Positions 23,819 through 36,394 of a DNA stretch of 64,000 bases are shown here, piece by piece (position 1 is the stretch's first letter; every line of letters starts with the position of its first letter). The notes under the pieces are model-generated. The model saw nothing but the letters and a program-made list of their open reading frames with translations. It searched no databases and was not told the origin of the DNA. The DNA is from Leucosporidium creatinivorum. Lineage: Eukaryota > Basidiomycota > Microbotryomycetes > Leucosporidiales > Leucosporidiaceae. Position numbers and translations under genes: made by a program. The stretch lies in the NCBI GenBank assembly GCA_001600635.1, contig BCKL01000001.1, positions 724,808 to 788,807 of the forward strand. The letters are read 5' to 3'.

Positions 23819-26800
23819 ATGGCAGGTCAAGCTCGGTATCCGAGTACATCGCAGTACGGTGCATCTCGCTCCAGGCTGTCCATCTCGTCCGAAACGACGA
23901 CCGTCCCGAGCGCGCTCGCTCTCAACGGCAATGGCCACCGTCCCGAGCACGGAAGAGCAGTTGAGGACGCGACGAATCATCTAAAACGACCAGGACAGTA
24001 CAGTGAGTCGTCCTCTGATCGACTACAGACCGAGCGCCAGTCAGCTAAAGCCGCCGCGTCTCGTCACCAGGTATCTCGTCTGTTCTGCACGATCCTGAGG
24101 CGCCAGCAAGCCTACTACCAGCTCTACCCTCGCTTTCCTCCAATGCCTACCTCCCTACATCCATCTCCTCGCTTGGAACCACCTTCACCTCTGCCGGCAC
24201 GATGCCACGCTCCTCCCCTTCGAGCAAGTCGGTCGCTCAGCGTCGGAGTCAGGCGCCGCCGATCGTAGTGAGCGAGGTGAGGAAGGTGGCGAGGAGTGAG
24301 TTCGACGAGTACCTGAATGAGGTGGGACCGGCGTACGAGAGGTGGCAGAAGGAGAGCAGGCTGGGCAGGGAGGGTACAGCCGATTTGAGGGAGAGTGTGA
24401 ACGGTGGAGTCGGGCTAGGGCTGGGAGGGGTAGAGGAGCAGGGAGGGTATAGTGTACGACGAGTCAAGGAGGAGGAGCTACCGCCACTCGACGGAGTGCC
24501 TCAGATCTTCTTCGACCCGGCCTTCAACCTCTCCAACCCTCGTACCTTCGACCTCGTCACCGAACGCATCCAACTCACTCCCAGCAACTCGCCTCAACTC
24601 GGCGCAACCGAAGACCCGAGCCCGCTCGACACCCCTTCGCAAGGGCCGGCTTTCGAACCCATCCCTGGACTCGGCCCTCTCACCCTCAACGACCTCGCTA
24701 CGGATCAGATCCTCCAAGAGAAGCTCTCGCATTACACCGCCGTCATCGAGTCGCATCTCGTACGAGAGATCGGCCTCCGCAGCTCCTCCTTCTTTTCGGC
24801 GCTCTCCAACCTCCAATCCCTCCACCAGCAAGGCGAGGACACGCTCGCCAAGATCGCAGAGCTGCAGGCTGCTTTATCGACGGAGGAGAAGGGCGTAGGA
24901 GGATCGGCCAAGAGGGGCTTGGAGATCTTGCGAGGGCAGGCTCGGCGGAGGGGGTTGGAGAAGATCGAGGAGAGCGTACGGGCTGTGGAGGAGATCTGGA
25001 GTGGGGTGGAAGCGGTCAAGGAGATGGTGGAACATGGAGAGTGGGTTGGAGCGCTCGAGGTTAGCGAGCAGATCGAGTCGATGTACCACGGCTCGTCGAC
25101 GAACGACCAGGACGACTCGACCTCCCTCGACCTCGCCACCCCTACTACCTCCACGACTCCAAAACGTCGCGCTCGCGCCTCCAAGCTTAACCTCACTCGC
25201 GTCCGAGCCCTCGACGGCGTTCCCAAGAAGCTCGCCCTCCTCCGCGCTCAAGTCGCCAAATCGCTCGAGTCGGAACTCATCGGCGTCCTCGAGCATGAGA
25301 TGGAGGTCGGGGTGGAGGACTACCGCCGATTGTCGACCAAGGGAACGTGGAAGGGCAAAGGCAAGGAGGAGAACTCATCGCTCTTCTCGCCGAGCTCGGC
25401 TGCCTCGCCTTCCATCGCGAGGGGAGTCGCTGCCATCATGGCTTCTCCCATCTCGCCGGAGCAAGCGCCAAAGGACGGTGAAGCGGGCGAGGAGCTCGCC
25501 AAGGAGAGGGCAAAGGAGCGAGCCCGGCCGGTGGTGAGGGGTTTGGTGAGGGCCGAGGGAATGGACGGAGCGGTGGCAGCGTGGAGGGAGTCGGCGTTGC
25601 GGGAAACAAGGGCGATGGTTCGAGCTGTGAGTACCCCTTGCGCGAGGTTCGAGCGTGAAGGCCTTCGCTGACTCGGCCTCTCCAGCAACTGCCATCGAAC
25701 GAGACCCCTTCCGTCGAGGAAGAGGATCAATTCGCCCAACTTGCCGTACGGTCGGTCAGTCGTGCGAGTATCGACCTCAACAGCATCTCGGAGAAGAGGT
25801 GCGTCCTTCACTACTTCCGATTCTCGTCAAAGCTGACCCCTCCTCACTCCACAGCATCTCGCTCGCCAAGAAGCTTCGCGCCATGCCCCACCCCGCTTTC
25901 CTCGCCCTCGCTCGCGATACCTACCTCGGCCTACTCGGCTGTATCGAGGTCGTCGACATTCACGCAAGCGTCCTCAACGAGCTCGCCAGCGAGAGTCGCG
26001 CCGAGGAACGTCAGCGCAAGGCTAGGCGGCGATCAAACCACTCGGGAGGCGACGACAGCAAACCGACTACTCCCCAGAGCTCCGCATCCCTCTCCGTCCC
26101 GGGTCAGGACGATGATCGGCCCTCCCTCTCCTTGTCCACCTCCCCCGAGACGCTCGACCGGCCACCGTCCCCGTCCTCGGCCAGCGACGACGCCACAGCA
26201 ACCGACATCTCAGACGTCGTGCACGCCATTGCCGAGCTCGCCAACCTCCGCTTCTCCAAGGTCATCGGCGTTCGCACCGAGGTGCACGCGGCGCTCGACT
26301 TGCCCGAGTTTGTCGAGATCTTCGACGCCTCGTGGGCATTCGTCCTCCAGTGCGAGGTCATCTGCCAACGCATGATTGTCGGACTACGCGGCGTGATGGT
26401 CGGTCAAGCCAAGACCTTCCTCCAGACCTTCCATCAGAAGCGGTTGACCGACTCGGCGAGGCTCGTCGAGAACGAGCAATGGGTGGCTTCCGACGTCAAG
26501 CCTTCGACGCAGGCCATCGTCAACCTAATCCTTCAAGGCGCCATGCGGGATCCAGAGGAGTTCCTGCTCGGTCAGCGGCAGCGGAACAAGGGCGCCAAGT
26601 CGGTCGAGGCAGCGAGCGAGGCAGGAGCGCTGGCAAAGCAGGTCGACATCGAGGGTCGCCAGTACTTCGCCGTCGCAGCTGGACTCACTACTCTCGAAGT
26701 GCTCTCCGACTACATCAAGGTCGTCGTCAACTGCCCGCTGCTCACGACCGATGCGATGAGCAAGGTGATCGAGTTTATGAAGGTGAGCTTCTGCCGTGTC

Positions 26801-28738
26801 GTTGTCGCTTCCCTCGCTGAACCCCCTTCTTACACCAGTCTTTCAACTCGCGCACATGTCAAGTGGTCCTTGGAGCAGGTGCCATGCGGTCTGCCGGCCT
26901 CAAGAACATCACCGCCAAGCATCTCGGTTCGTCGCTCCTCGCTCTTGCTTCCCTGCTCGCGCTGACCTCTATCGCTCCGAGCAGCCCTTGCCTCCCAAGC
27001 CCTCTCCATCATGATTTCGCTCATCCCCTACATTCGCGAGACCCTCCGTCGTCACCTCAATGCCAAGCAGGCCGTCATGCTCACCGAGTTCGACAAGCTC
27101 AAGCGCGACTACCAGGAGCATCAGAACGAGATCCACTCCAAGCTCGTCGCCATCATGAGCGATCGTCTGCAGGTCCACTGCCGTACTCTCGAGGTGAGTA
27201 GTCATTCGAACCGCCTCGATTTTACCTCGCTGAGCTCTTCTGCCTTCGCAGAGTATCGACTGGGAGCAGCCGAGTTTGAAGGTCGGCGGACCCAACGCCT
27301 ACATGGAGGGACTCGTCAAGGAGAACATCACCTTGCACAAGGTCCTCTCCCGCTTTCTCCAGAGCGAGACGGTCGAGTTCATCATGGGCCAGGTCTTCTC
27401 GGCTCTCGACGCTCGCCTCAAGGAGGAGTACGGCAGGATCGAGGTCAAAAGTGACGGAGCGAAGCAGCGCCTGCTCGCAGACGCGGCCTACCTCCGCACC
27501 AAGCTGGGCGAGCTCAAGGGCCTCGAGGCTCGGGCGCCTGGTCAGGTGAGCTACTTCCCGGCTCTGGCTTTCTAGCGGAGGCTGATGATCTACTCTATAC
27601 ACAGGAACTCGAGCCCGTCATCCTCGCCAAGCCCGTGCCGGAAGCACTGCACCCTCCCGCTCCCCCTCGGCGCACCTCGTCCACCACTGCCCTCTTCTCG
27701 GCGACCTCCTCCCCGGCTCTCTCACCTTCACCCGCCCCTCCCGCCTCCGACGTAACTTCCGCTCGTACCTCGTTCGACACGCCAGACCTCTCCACTGTGC
27801 CCTCCCCATCCGTCACTCCCGCCCCTCATTCAGCTGAGCAGCCCCTACCTGCCCTCCCCGCCGAATCACCCCCACTCCCTCAACCTGAACCCGCCGCACC
27901 AGTTGCCGAGACTGCTCCTCCTCCTCCTCCACCGCCAGCAGTCTTCGTAGCTCCTCCCGCCGAAGTACCGCTCGCCGCACCCGAACCGCCCAAGAAGAAG
28001 ACGCTGGCGGAGAGGCTCGCCGAGATGGCCAAGAGGCGCTCGCCAGCTCCTGCTGTAGCCACTTCGACTCCAGTAGCTCCACCAGCGCCTGCACCAGTCG
28101 TCTCACCAACCCCAGCACCAGTCGTTGCACCTCTTCCCGAGCCCGTCTCGACACCAACTCCCGTCGAGGCGCCGACTTCTCAGCCCGAGGAGGCTCAGCA
28201 GGCCGAGCCGTCAACAGCCAAGGAGGAAGAACTCGTCGACGCAAGCAAAACGGAGGATAGTGAGGCGGTCCCGGAATCATCGAGCGTCGTCGATGAGCCG
28301 AAGACGGTGGACGGCGAGGATGGAGGCGAGAAGGCTAACGACGAGGTAGCTGAGCAGCCTGTGGTTGAGGAGGAGGCCAAGGAAGAGGGAACGAGTGTCG
28401 AGGATGCTGTGGACGCCGCTCTCGCGGAGGATGAGACCGTCAAGGATGATTTGCCGCTGGAGGAGCAAGAGCAGGCTATCGCCGAGGTGCTCGATGAGGT
28501 GGATCTGCCACATGAGGGCAGCATCGGCGACGAGGAGCCTTCCGCCACCACACTCAATCCCGAGGCTACCTCGGAGGACAACGAGACGGCGACGAATCCC
28601 ATCGAGGAAGCGTTTGCCGCCGAGGAGGAAACATCGCCGAAGCCGAGCTTGGTTGAGGCTAGTGCTGTAGTGGACGATCAGACGGAGCCCGAAGTAGAGG
28701 AGGATGATGTAGAAGAGGAAGAGTCTAGTTTCTTGTAG
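23819..28738 (+). CDS. VPS54: VPS54, GARP tethering complex subunit, with a long acidic tail
   Basis: Vps54 is a subunit of GARP, which tethers endosome-derived vesicles at the trans-Golgi network. Exon 1 (23819-24002) joins exon 2 (24071-25626) to give SISSVLHDPEAPASLLPAL, the usual Vps54 lead. Family blocks follow: EFDEYLNEVGPAYERWQ, VPQIFFDPAFNLSNPRTF, LVREIGLRSSSFFSALSNL and a coiled-coil region with the quatrefoil helices. Exon 4 (25855-26782) holds the Vps54 domain (DLPEFVEIFDASWAFVLQCE, GQAKTFLQTFHQKRL, ENEQWVASDVKPS). The next exons give the C-terminal domain (KNITAKHL, IPYIRETLRRHL, KLKRDYQEHQNEIHSKLV, GLVKENITLHKVLSRFL). The last exon (about 27605-28738) adds some 375 residues, Pro-rich then strongly acidic, unlike yeast or animal Vps54. 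Total about 1,500 residues. Its Rab partner YPT6 is encoded at 10047-11422. Confidence 0.9.
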
Positions 28739-29524
28739 TAGTGCAGTTCGCAACCACCCACTCGTTGATACCCCGGCGCCAACTTCGGTCAGCGACTCCC
28801 GACCGAGCAGGAGAGGCAAGGATAAGAAAGCCTACGGCAGTGTCTACAGCATACCGAGCTCTGATCTACTCTTTAGCAAGTGACCCTTGTATGCGACTGC
28901 AGCGCATCGACTCGGGTGTTGACTCGATACATGCTCGACGTCAAGAGCGAGAGCCTCCGATTTCAGGCTTACCCTCCTGCACCATCTCTCGTCGTTCGTC
29001 TCATCGCCTTGCTAGCTCGACTTGCTCGCTTATCAGCCCATCGTATCCGTCGACTGCACTCGACTGCATCGCTCGCCCTCTTCACCCTTCGACACCCTCC
29101 CCACCTGCCAGCCCGCATCGCTTTTCAAGCCAGCAACCGCTCTCCGACTCGCACTTGCGCTCTTACGGCTGCACTAGAGGTGTAAGACTTGATCGTCTAT
29201 CAACCTCGGCAGCCTCATACACAGAGCAAAGTGTCGACACGGCCCTCCCTTCCTCTCTCGCCGCCGCCACCCTCGATTACCGACTCGTCTGTGCCGACCT
29301 TCGCTCCTCCCGCCGCCGGTTCAGTACAGAACTCGCGCATACGGACAAGGGAGGACTCTTACGACTCTGAGGCGGGGCCGACGACAGCGACGACCCGCCT
29401 AGCCTCTCGCGATACCACCTCTTTCGACTTGACCGCCGCTTCCAGCTCGCCGACCGCCTGCTCTCCGCCTCGCAAGAAGCGGAAACCTACCACCGACCGA
29501 CCAACCTCCTCCACCTCCCCCGAG
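28739..29524. other. Upstream region of the GID7-like gene, possibly partly coding
   Basis: The frame of the downstream gene stays open from about 29189 and 29224-29524 looks coding (Ser/Pro/Thr-rich with a nuclear-localisation-like SPPRKKRKP), but no ATG is present in it. A possible 42-nt intron (29182-29223) would join it to the frame that starts at ATG 28931. The region 28739-29180 looks like leader and promoter. I could not settle the true start. Confidence 0.4.
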
Positions 29525-32024
29525 ATGCCACAGCATATCGACGAGCTGCTGCCTCCCCCCGTCCCAAGCCTCGCCCCCTCGACTGCCACCAACGGTCATC
29601 AGACGAACGGTCAGACCACCAACGGCTTCGCTACAGGATCATCAGTATCATCGGCGAGTACCAGAGCTGTCGTACCTCGTCTCGATGCTATGGACTACGA
29701 GAACAGCGACGCTTCGGGCGCCACCCCCTCGGCGCCCTTCAAGCCTCTATGGGCAGGCAGCACTATCGACCGGAGGGAATTCGTTCGGCTTGCTCTACAG
29801 ACATTCAAGGATATGGGCTACACGTGAGTCGGACTTTGCGGCTCTCGGCGACGGCATTCGGCAGCTGACTTGCGTCTTACGCTTCGCCCTTCGCAGCGGG
29901 ACGGCAGACTCTCTCTCGGCGGAATCGGGATTTACTCTCGAGTCGAGTACCGTCACCGATTTCAGGAATGGAGTGCTCGCCGGCGAGTGGGAGAAGGTGG
30001 ACAAGCTGCTGCTCGAGCTGCCTGCGAACGACGTGACCGATTTGACGGTGAGTTCGGCTCTTTCCAGCCTCGGAATACCCCGATGCCGTACTCATCTCGT
30101 GCGTCTCTACCTACAGACCATCCGCTTCGACCTCCGCCAACAGAAGTTCCTCGAGGCGCTCGAGGCAAAGGAGACCAAGAAGGCTCTCGCGGTCCTCCGG
30201 AATGAGCTAGCTCCTCTCAACCACGACTCGGATCGGCTGCATTTCCTCTCAAGGTGAGAAAGGATCTGGTGAACCTCGTCGACGCAGAGCTGACCCACGA
30301 CGCCTCCTACAGCCTCATCATGTGTGGTTCACCGGAGGACCTCCGAGCTCGGGCAGCGTGGGATGGCGTTGACGGCCAGTCGCGGAGCGCCCTCCTCGTC
30401 AAGCTGCAAGGTCAGCTCTTAAGTCGCTCTAATAGACTATCGCTATTCGCTGACATCTTTTGACGACCCGCAGACAACATCTCCCCCTCACTCATGATCC
30501 CTCAACGGCGACTCGAGACTCTCCTCGAACAAGCCAAGTCCCATCAACGTCAACAGTGCCCGTTCCACGCTGGCGAGGTACCCATCTCCCTCCTCGCCGA
30601 CTGCAAGTGCGACCCCTCGTCCTTCCCCTCCCTCACCACCCATATCCTGCGCGACCACGAGGACGAGATCTGGCGTCTCGAGTTCTCCCACAATGGCAAG
30701 TGGCTCGCTACGGCAGGGAGGGACATGACGGCCATCATCTGGAACGTAACGGTAAGCTCGCCGTTGCTCTCTGATTGTGCCGAGCTACGGACAGCTAAGG
30801 CTTTCCTCCTCCACAGACCGGCTTCACCTCCGAGAAGGTCTTCCGCGAGCACTCGGATCCGATATCCTGCCTGGCATGGTCGCCCGACGACACTATTCTC
30901 CTCACCGCGGCGGAGAGTACCATCAAGATGTGGAACACTGAGGTGAGCGACTCGCGCTCGGCGCTAATTGTCGGCTCGGCGCTGATTTCTCGCAACGCTC
31001 GCAGACTGGCACCTGCATCGCAACACTGGAAGAGCATGCCTACCAGATCGGCGCACTGTCGTGGATGCCCGACGGTCAAGGCTTCGTCTCGGGCGGCATG
31101 GATTCGCGGGTCTTCTTCTGGGTAAGCTCGAAGCGTCGCCGAGCTCTCGAGTACTTCGCTGATGGTTCGCTCCTCAACAGGATCTCGCCGGCAACGTCAC
31201 CGATCAACTCAAGCACTCTCCCTCCCGCGTCGTCGACCTCGCCATCTCGCCCGACGGCAAGAAGCTCGTAGCGGTCGGTCGAGCGGATACGACGATCCAC
31301 CCGAGTCGCGGAGGGAGCCTGGGAGGAAGTCGGAGCGGGACGCCGGCGCAGATGCCGCCTATTATGGCGAACCATGAGAAGCGGATCAGTGTCTTCTCGC
31401 TGCCGGACAAGAAGCTGGTGCTGTGAGTCTTGGAGGTCACAGGTCTTGCCTGCTCGTTGATGCTGACCCTCTGAACGTCGAACAGGGAGAGCGTACAACC
31501 TCACGAGCTCACCTCGGTCTCCATCTCGGACGACTCGCGCTTCGCCATCGTCAGCCATGCGCCGAACGTAAGGACTTTGCCTACTCGTCTTCCTTATGCA
31601 CCATCGCTGACACTTCGCTGTTCTCACAGGAGATCCTATACGTCGATCTGCGCGATGGCACCATCGTACGCCGCTTCCAAGGTCACGACCAAGGGCAATA
31701 CGTCCTTCAGAGCTGCTTCGGCGGCGCGCTGCAGAACTTTGTCCTCTCAGGCAGCGAGGGCGAGTTTTCTTACGCCCTACTCCAGCCTCTTTCCTTACTG
31801 ACTGATCGACTGCACCTCCCACAGATGGTCAAGTCTACATCTGGCACCGCGACACGGGCGCTCTCATCCATCAGCTCCACGGTCACGGCAGCGGATCCGT
31901 CAACGCCGTCGCTTGGAACCGCAAGCACCCCGGAATGTTTGCTAGTGCATCGGATGACCGGACAGTCAGGATTTGGGGAGTCGAGGCGCCGGAAGGTGGG
32001 CTCGGCGAGGCGATGGAGATGTGA
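29525..32024 (+). CDS. GID7/WDR26-type WD40 subunit of the GID/CTLH ubiquitin ligase
   Basis: Gid7 (WDR26 in animals) is a WD40 scaffold of the GID/CTLH E3 ligase that in yeast degrades gluconeogenic enzymes. After a disordered lead comes a LisH motif ([31 protein letters not shown]), a CTLH motif ([38 protein letters not shown]), then [20 protein letters not shown], a stretch strongly typical of this family. The WD repeats follow: [121 protein letters not shown] and [11 protein letters not shown]. It ends EAMEM at TGA 32022-32024. About ten short introns. The given start is the first ATG of the open frame; the true start may lie upstream (see the entry for 28739-29524). Confidence 0.87.
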
Positions 32025-32574
32025 GCGAGTGGACGTGTCGAGGAGGAGGTGGTGGTGATGGCTGAGTATGGGCTACTATATTGACTTGTTGTGCTAATGT
32101 ACCGTTCGGACTCTTTCTCTCGTCTAGTCGAGCTGATATGAGCTGCCTGGCGAGCAGCGAGCTGCGCCGAGCTTTCGAATCGGCTCTTGTCAGTCGCCGA
32201 GTCTTGTGCAGGGCTCTTTTAGACATTCCATTCCTTCTTGCTGACTGGGGCTATCGACTGCTCACCTACAGGCTGCTACTAAAGGTGAAATAAGTCAAAT
32301 GAGAAAGCGCTCCTCGACGTGCGCCGAAGCATGGTCCCCCTGATGAAGGGCACCAGCGCCGACGTGCGAAGAGTTTCAGTTCGATTTCAGCGACATACTG
32401 GACGTCTCGGCTGTTTGAGAAAGTGGACCAAAGCTTATCCCTTGATGCGGTGGGTCAAGCAACTGGAGCCCTGTGAGCCCTTCGAGCTCGGCGCGCAGCG
32501 CTTGCTCCTTCAACTTCGACGAACTTGTTCCCCAACTCGCGAATCACCCTACAGCAGCAGGCGGCGTCGAATTG
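32025..32574. other. Intergenic region between GID7-like and TMEM198-like genes
   Basis: Both flanking genes read rightward. Holds a 3' UTR and a promoter. 32138-32157 matches 39941-39960 at 19 of 20 bases. CTACAG at 32549-32554, 20 bases before the next ATG. No gene seen. Confidence 0.5.
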
Positions 32575-35193
32575 ATGGCTCGCGTTCACCCCCTTCTGCT
32601 CTCTGTGCTCCTCGCCATCCTCTGTATCCTCCCCCACCTCTCCCGCGCCCAGCTCAACTCGACTTCCCCGCGCCCTACATCGTCGCTGAGCCTCAGCAAC
32701 AGTTCGAGCATCCGCCCGAGTACTACCAGTAACACCACAGCAACTTCCACTGCTCCCTCCACCACTCTACTACCCAGCACGACGGTACTTCCGGCCGCCA
32801 ACTCGACGATCTCCCCTCCTCCGCCTGCGCCATTCTTGGACACCCACATCGAAGGCTGGAGTGGAGCTTTGGGAGCACTCTTGATCCTTAGCGGACTCTC
32901 GCTTGCTCTGTGGGGGGTCAAGAGTCGTTGGTGAGCCGCCAAATCGAGCGCCGAGGCTTGTTTTGGGCGCCGGCAGCTGACCTCTTCCGGCCTACAGGAC
33001 TTCCTTCTTCCTCGTCGGCTTCTGGTCGGCTGCTACCGTCATTGGACTTCTCATCCTTCGACTTGGAGTTCAGAATGCCATAAACTCGCCCTCCGCCTCG
33101 GTGCGCCTCTTTCGCTTGAGCCCTTCGCCGAGCTCGCTAACCTAGCTACTCGCCCACAGACCCGCGGACTCTACCTCTTCGCATCACTAGCTGGAGGAAT
33201 AATTCTCGGTGGAGCTTGTGTTATCTGGTGGAATGGGGCTCATTACCTCTGCGGCGCCATCGGAGGATTCTCGTTTGGCCTCTTCCTCCTCGCTCTTCGT
33301 CCCAACGGTCTCATCCAAGTGGCTATCGGCAAGTATGTCCTGCTCATCGGTACGTTGTTTTCTCTCGCCCTGCGACCGCGCTCATGCAGCGCTGACCTGC
33401 ACCTCTTACAGGCCTCGCCGCTCTCGGCTTCGCTTTCAGCTGCTTCGGTCGACTTCAACACGGCGTCGTGCTCTTCGGGACCGCCGCTCTCGGTTCGACC
33501 GTCCTCGTCTTGGGCATCGACTGCTTCACGAGTGCCAACCTCAAGGAGTTTTACATGTACAACGTCGGGATCTCCGTCCCGAAACGCCTCGCCTACTTCG
33601 TACGTACAGCATACGCTGTGCTCGGTCTGCGCTAACCTTGTCGTTTCTCTCGTCTCCCTTCTCATTTTTCGCTCTTTCATTTTTCCTCCTCCTTCCACCT
33701 CGACCACTCGCCCTCCTCCCACCCATCAGCCTCAAACCACCGCCATCCAAGTCGAGCTCGGAGTCCTCGCCGCCGTCTTCCTCTGCTCCCTCGCCTTCCA
33801 GTGGAAAGGCTACACCCAGATCGTCTCCCGCATCAGAGAACTCAAGCACGCCGACCTCGAACGAGACCGCAAGGACGACATGGAAGCTCAACGCCGCCGT
33901 CTCTCGGGAGCCGACCTCGAGCAGTGGGAGGAAAAGCACGGCAACAGGAGCAGCGCCGTATGGAGCAAGGTCAGCGAGGAGACCCTCTCCGGCATTCCAC
34001 CCAACCCCTCGCAGATCAAGAAGGGCTCGATGGAGTTCCTCCCCGAGCTTCAACTCGGCGGCAGGACGGGCAACGCCCTCGCTCCCTCTCCACCCGCCTC
34101 GGCGCCCTTACCAACGAAGTGGACCAGGTACCTCACCAGTCGCAAGGTCTACGTCGACGACAGGGAGAAGCCCAAGCCTGCTGCCCGACACTCGTTCGGC
34201 TCGGATCTCGAAAACGCCCTCCGCTCTGCCGCGCCGGTGCTTCCTCTTCCTCGCCCTCTCTCCACCGTACTCCCTCGAGCTCCCTCCCCTGCGATTCTAC
34301 CTAGGCCCGTGTCTTCCGCGACACTCACCCACCTTCCCCGACTCGGCTCCTCCTACGACTTCCCCTCTGCCGAGCCCACCGCCTCGCGCCCTCCTCTTGC
34401 CTCGCGCCACTCGTCGCCCCTCTCCCGTCCTCTCTCACTCGCCTTCCCCTCAAGCTACGATCTCGACGCTCCCGCGAGCCGACGCCGCACCTTGCTCGAC
34501 CTCTCGGAGGACGACATGCCTCTCGGCGAGGCTCAGCGCGATCGCCGCCGAACGATGCAAGGAGTTGGCGCGACTGAGGAGAGGATCATAGTCGCCGATT
34601 GGCACAGGAAGGAGGTTTCTCAGCCAAAGCCGGCCAAGATCATGGACATGGCCGAGCTGGAGGCAAAGAAGAGGAAGGCGCTGGGCCAGTGAGTCGGCGC
34701 GCTGCATCTCAGGTCTCAACCCTTGCTGACCATTTCTCTCTGCCTCAGGATCCAAGCCTCCGCTTCAGCTGAATCGGGAGCTGCCGCGCTCAAGGCCCAG
34801 TACGAGCAAAAGCAGCAGCGCGAGTCGCTCGACCACCGTCGTCGCTCCACCTCCTCCGCCCTCAAGAACACTCGTCGCAACTCGGTCGGAACTATTCTCG
34901 ACCGCCTCGACGGCAGCGCTTCCCCTTCCCACGCTCGCTCCGCCTCCCAGGACCGCCTCGGCGCGATCAAGCGCGACTCGTCTCCCGCCATCTTCGCCGA
35001 GCACCCTCCCATGCTCGGCGAACGCGCAAGGACTCACTCCGTACCCCTGGCGACGAGGAGGGAGTCGGCGAGGCTCTCGGGAATTGAGAAGGTCGATGGG
35101 TGGAAGAGGCAGTCGATGATGGATGTCAAGGTGGATGAGGTGGCGCCGAAGGCGGAGAAGCCGAAGAAGAAGCACGACTGGCTTGGATATTGA
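32575..35193 (+). CDS. TMEM198/TM7SF3-like multi-span membrane protein
   Basis: Start ATG 32575 opens with a signal peptide (LLLSVLLAILCILPHLSRA), then a Thr/Ser-rich, N-glycosylatable ectodomain of about 75 residues. The membrane core resembles the TM7SF3/TMEM198 domain (DUF4203): GALGALLILSGLSLALWGVK, SFFLVGFWSAATVIGLLIL, GLYLFASLAGGIILGGACV, AIGGFSFGLFLLALRPNGLI, AALGFAFSCFGRLQ, LFGTAALGSTVLVLGIDCFT, and after a loop IQVELGVLAAVFLCSLAFQW, seven spans in all. A cytosolic tail of nearly 450 residues follows, rich in Ser/Arg/Pro, with KKKHDWLGY at the end. The tail is encoded by two exons with the junction near 34692-34748. Animal TMEM198 has been linked to LRP6/Wnt signalling, which fungi lack, so the role here is unknown. 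Family call from Gly-rich helix pattern and topology, made by eye. Confidence 0.72.
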
Positions 35194-35577
35194 AGGACAC
35201 TGCATGCTACAGACACTTGATGTAGAAGCTTAGCTTTGTACTGCTAGATTTGCCACGCTCTCGCTGTCGGCTTCAGAGTCAGGTCGTCAAGCTCGGCTTC
35301 GGCGCTCGGCCTGCGTAAGGAGGGACGCTACGCCCTCGCTACTGCAGAGGAGTACTGCAGGGCTTACGGGAGAAGGATCTATGCTCTAGGATGTCCGATC
35401 TCGATCGACTCTGTAGCACATTCCTGTTCTACTCCACCCCCACTCGTGCTCTCGAAAAGGCTCCAGCTCAGCTTTTCTTTCTCTTCCTCCTCTACAGCCT
35501 CGCAACAGGCCTACCTAGTGAGCGCCTCTGAATGATCACCTCTAGAGTGCACTACTGACACCGTTCTCGCACCTCAG
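35194..35577. other. Region upstream of a small gene, with possible short 5' exons
   Basis: Holds the 3' UTR of the membrane-protein gene. ATG 35391 with MSDLDRL could splice to SSQQAYL at about 35498-35517 and look natural, but the join to the next exon at 35578 is then out of frame, so I do not annotate it. Confidence 0.3.
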
Positions 35578-35845
35578 CGCCGAGATCCGCGAGAAGAAGC
35601 TCGAGCAGAACAGACTGAAGCTCGAGGAATTCAAGGTCAACCGTGAGTCGACTCCCCTCGTCGTCCGCTCCCCCTGCTGACAGCTCTCGGCAACTGCAGG
35701 CAGGCCAATCGCACCAGTGATTAAGAGAACACCAGCACCAGCCCCACGCCTCCCCGCCCAAGCTTCAGCGCAGCCCCAGGCTCAGAGCTCGCTCGGCTCG
35801 CTCAGCCAGGACCTTAACGCTCTCTCCATCAATGGAAACCAGTAG
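35578..35845 (+). CDS. Small gene, 3' two exons only (5' end unresolved)
   Basis: Two exons are convincing: one reading AEIREKKLEQNRLKLEEFKV, a charged helix likely to form a coiled coil, and, after a typical intron at 35642-35699 (GTGAGT donor, CTGAC branch, CAG acceptor), RRPIAPVIKRTPAPAPRLP and LGSLSQDLNALSINGNQ to TAG 35843-35845. Together about 70 residues. The acceptor at 35576-35577 implies an upstream exon ending in phase 2, which I could not find. The protein would be short, perhaps 80-100 residues, basic and partly disordered. I do not recognise it. It could be a small coiled-coil subunit of some complex. Confidence 0.45.
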
Positions 35846-36394
35846 TGAGACAGGGCCTAGGTGTGTGTGGTAGCAGCGCAATGCAGGAGCATTGCTCTCT
35901 GTTCGTGTCTGAGCAAGTCGTCGGGCGCCGAGAGCAAGACCGCTTGAGCCGAGCTTTCGATCGCAGCTCTTCTGTGCTCTATCGACATCGTAGAAAAACG
36001 CGAGAAATGATACAGCGGATCTCAGAAGGAGGAGAGACCTGCGCAAGCGCATGATCTGCCTGTGCCGCGAGAGATCTATGCCGAGAAGCGGGAATGCGGG
36101 ATGCTCAACCGCTCGGCATTCTCGTTCGCTGTAGGCTGACCTGCTGGGGACGGAAAGACTACGACTATGTCGACCGCATCGTAGGCTACATCTCCTGCTC
36201 TGTATTACTTGAAGCCCACTGACTTTCGCCCCAAAAACCTCAGCACTACTCCGATAGGCACGTGAACGAGCTCAATCTACATGAAAGAAAGCTAATGTCA
36301 CACGAAACCATGCTCTACTACCGAAGGACTTAATCCCGCCTTGCCACGCTAAGCTAACTCCAGTCGCCGAGCTTTCCTCCCGAGCCGAACCTCC
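35846..36394. other. Convergent 3' region
   Basis: The small gene on the left and the F-box-like gene on the right end here. Base composition is more AT-rich than in the coding parts. No gene or RNA seen. Confidence 0.5.
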
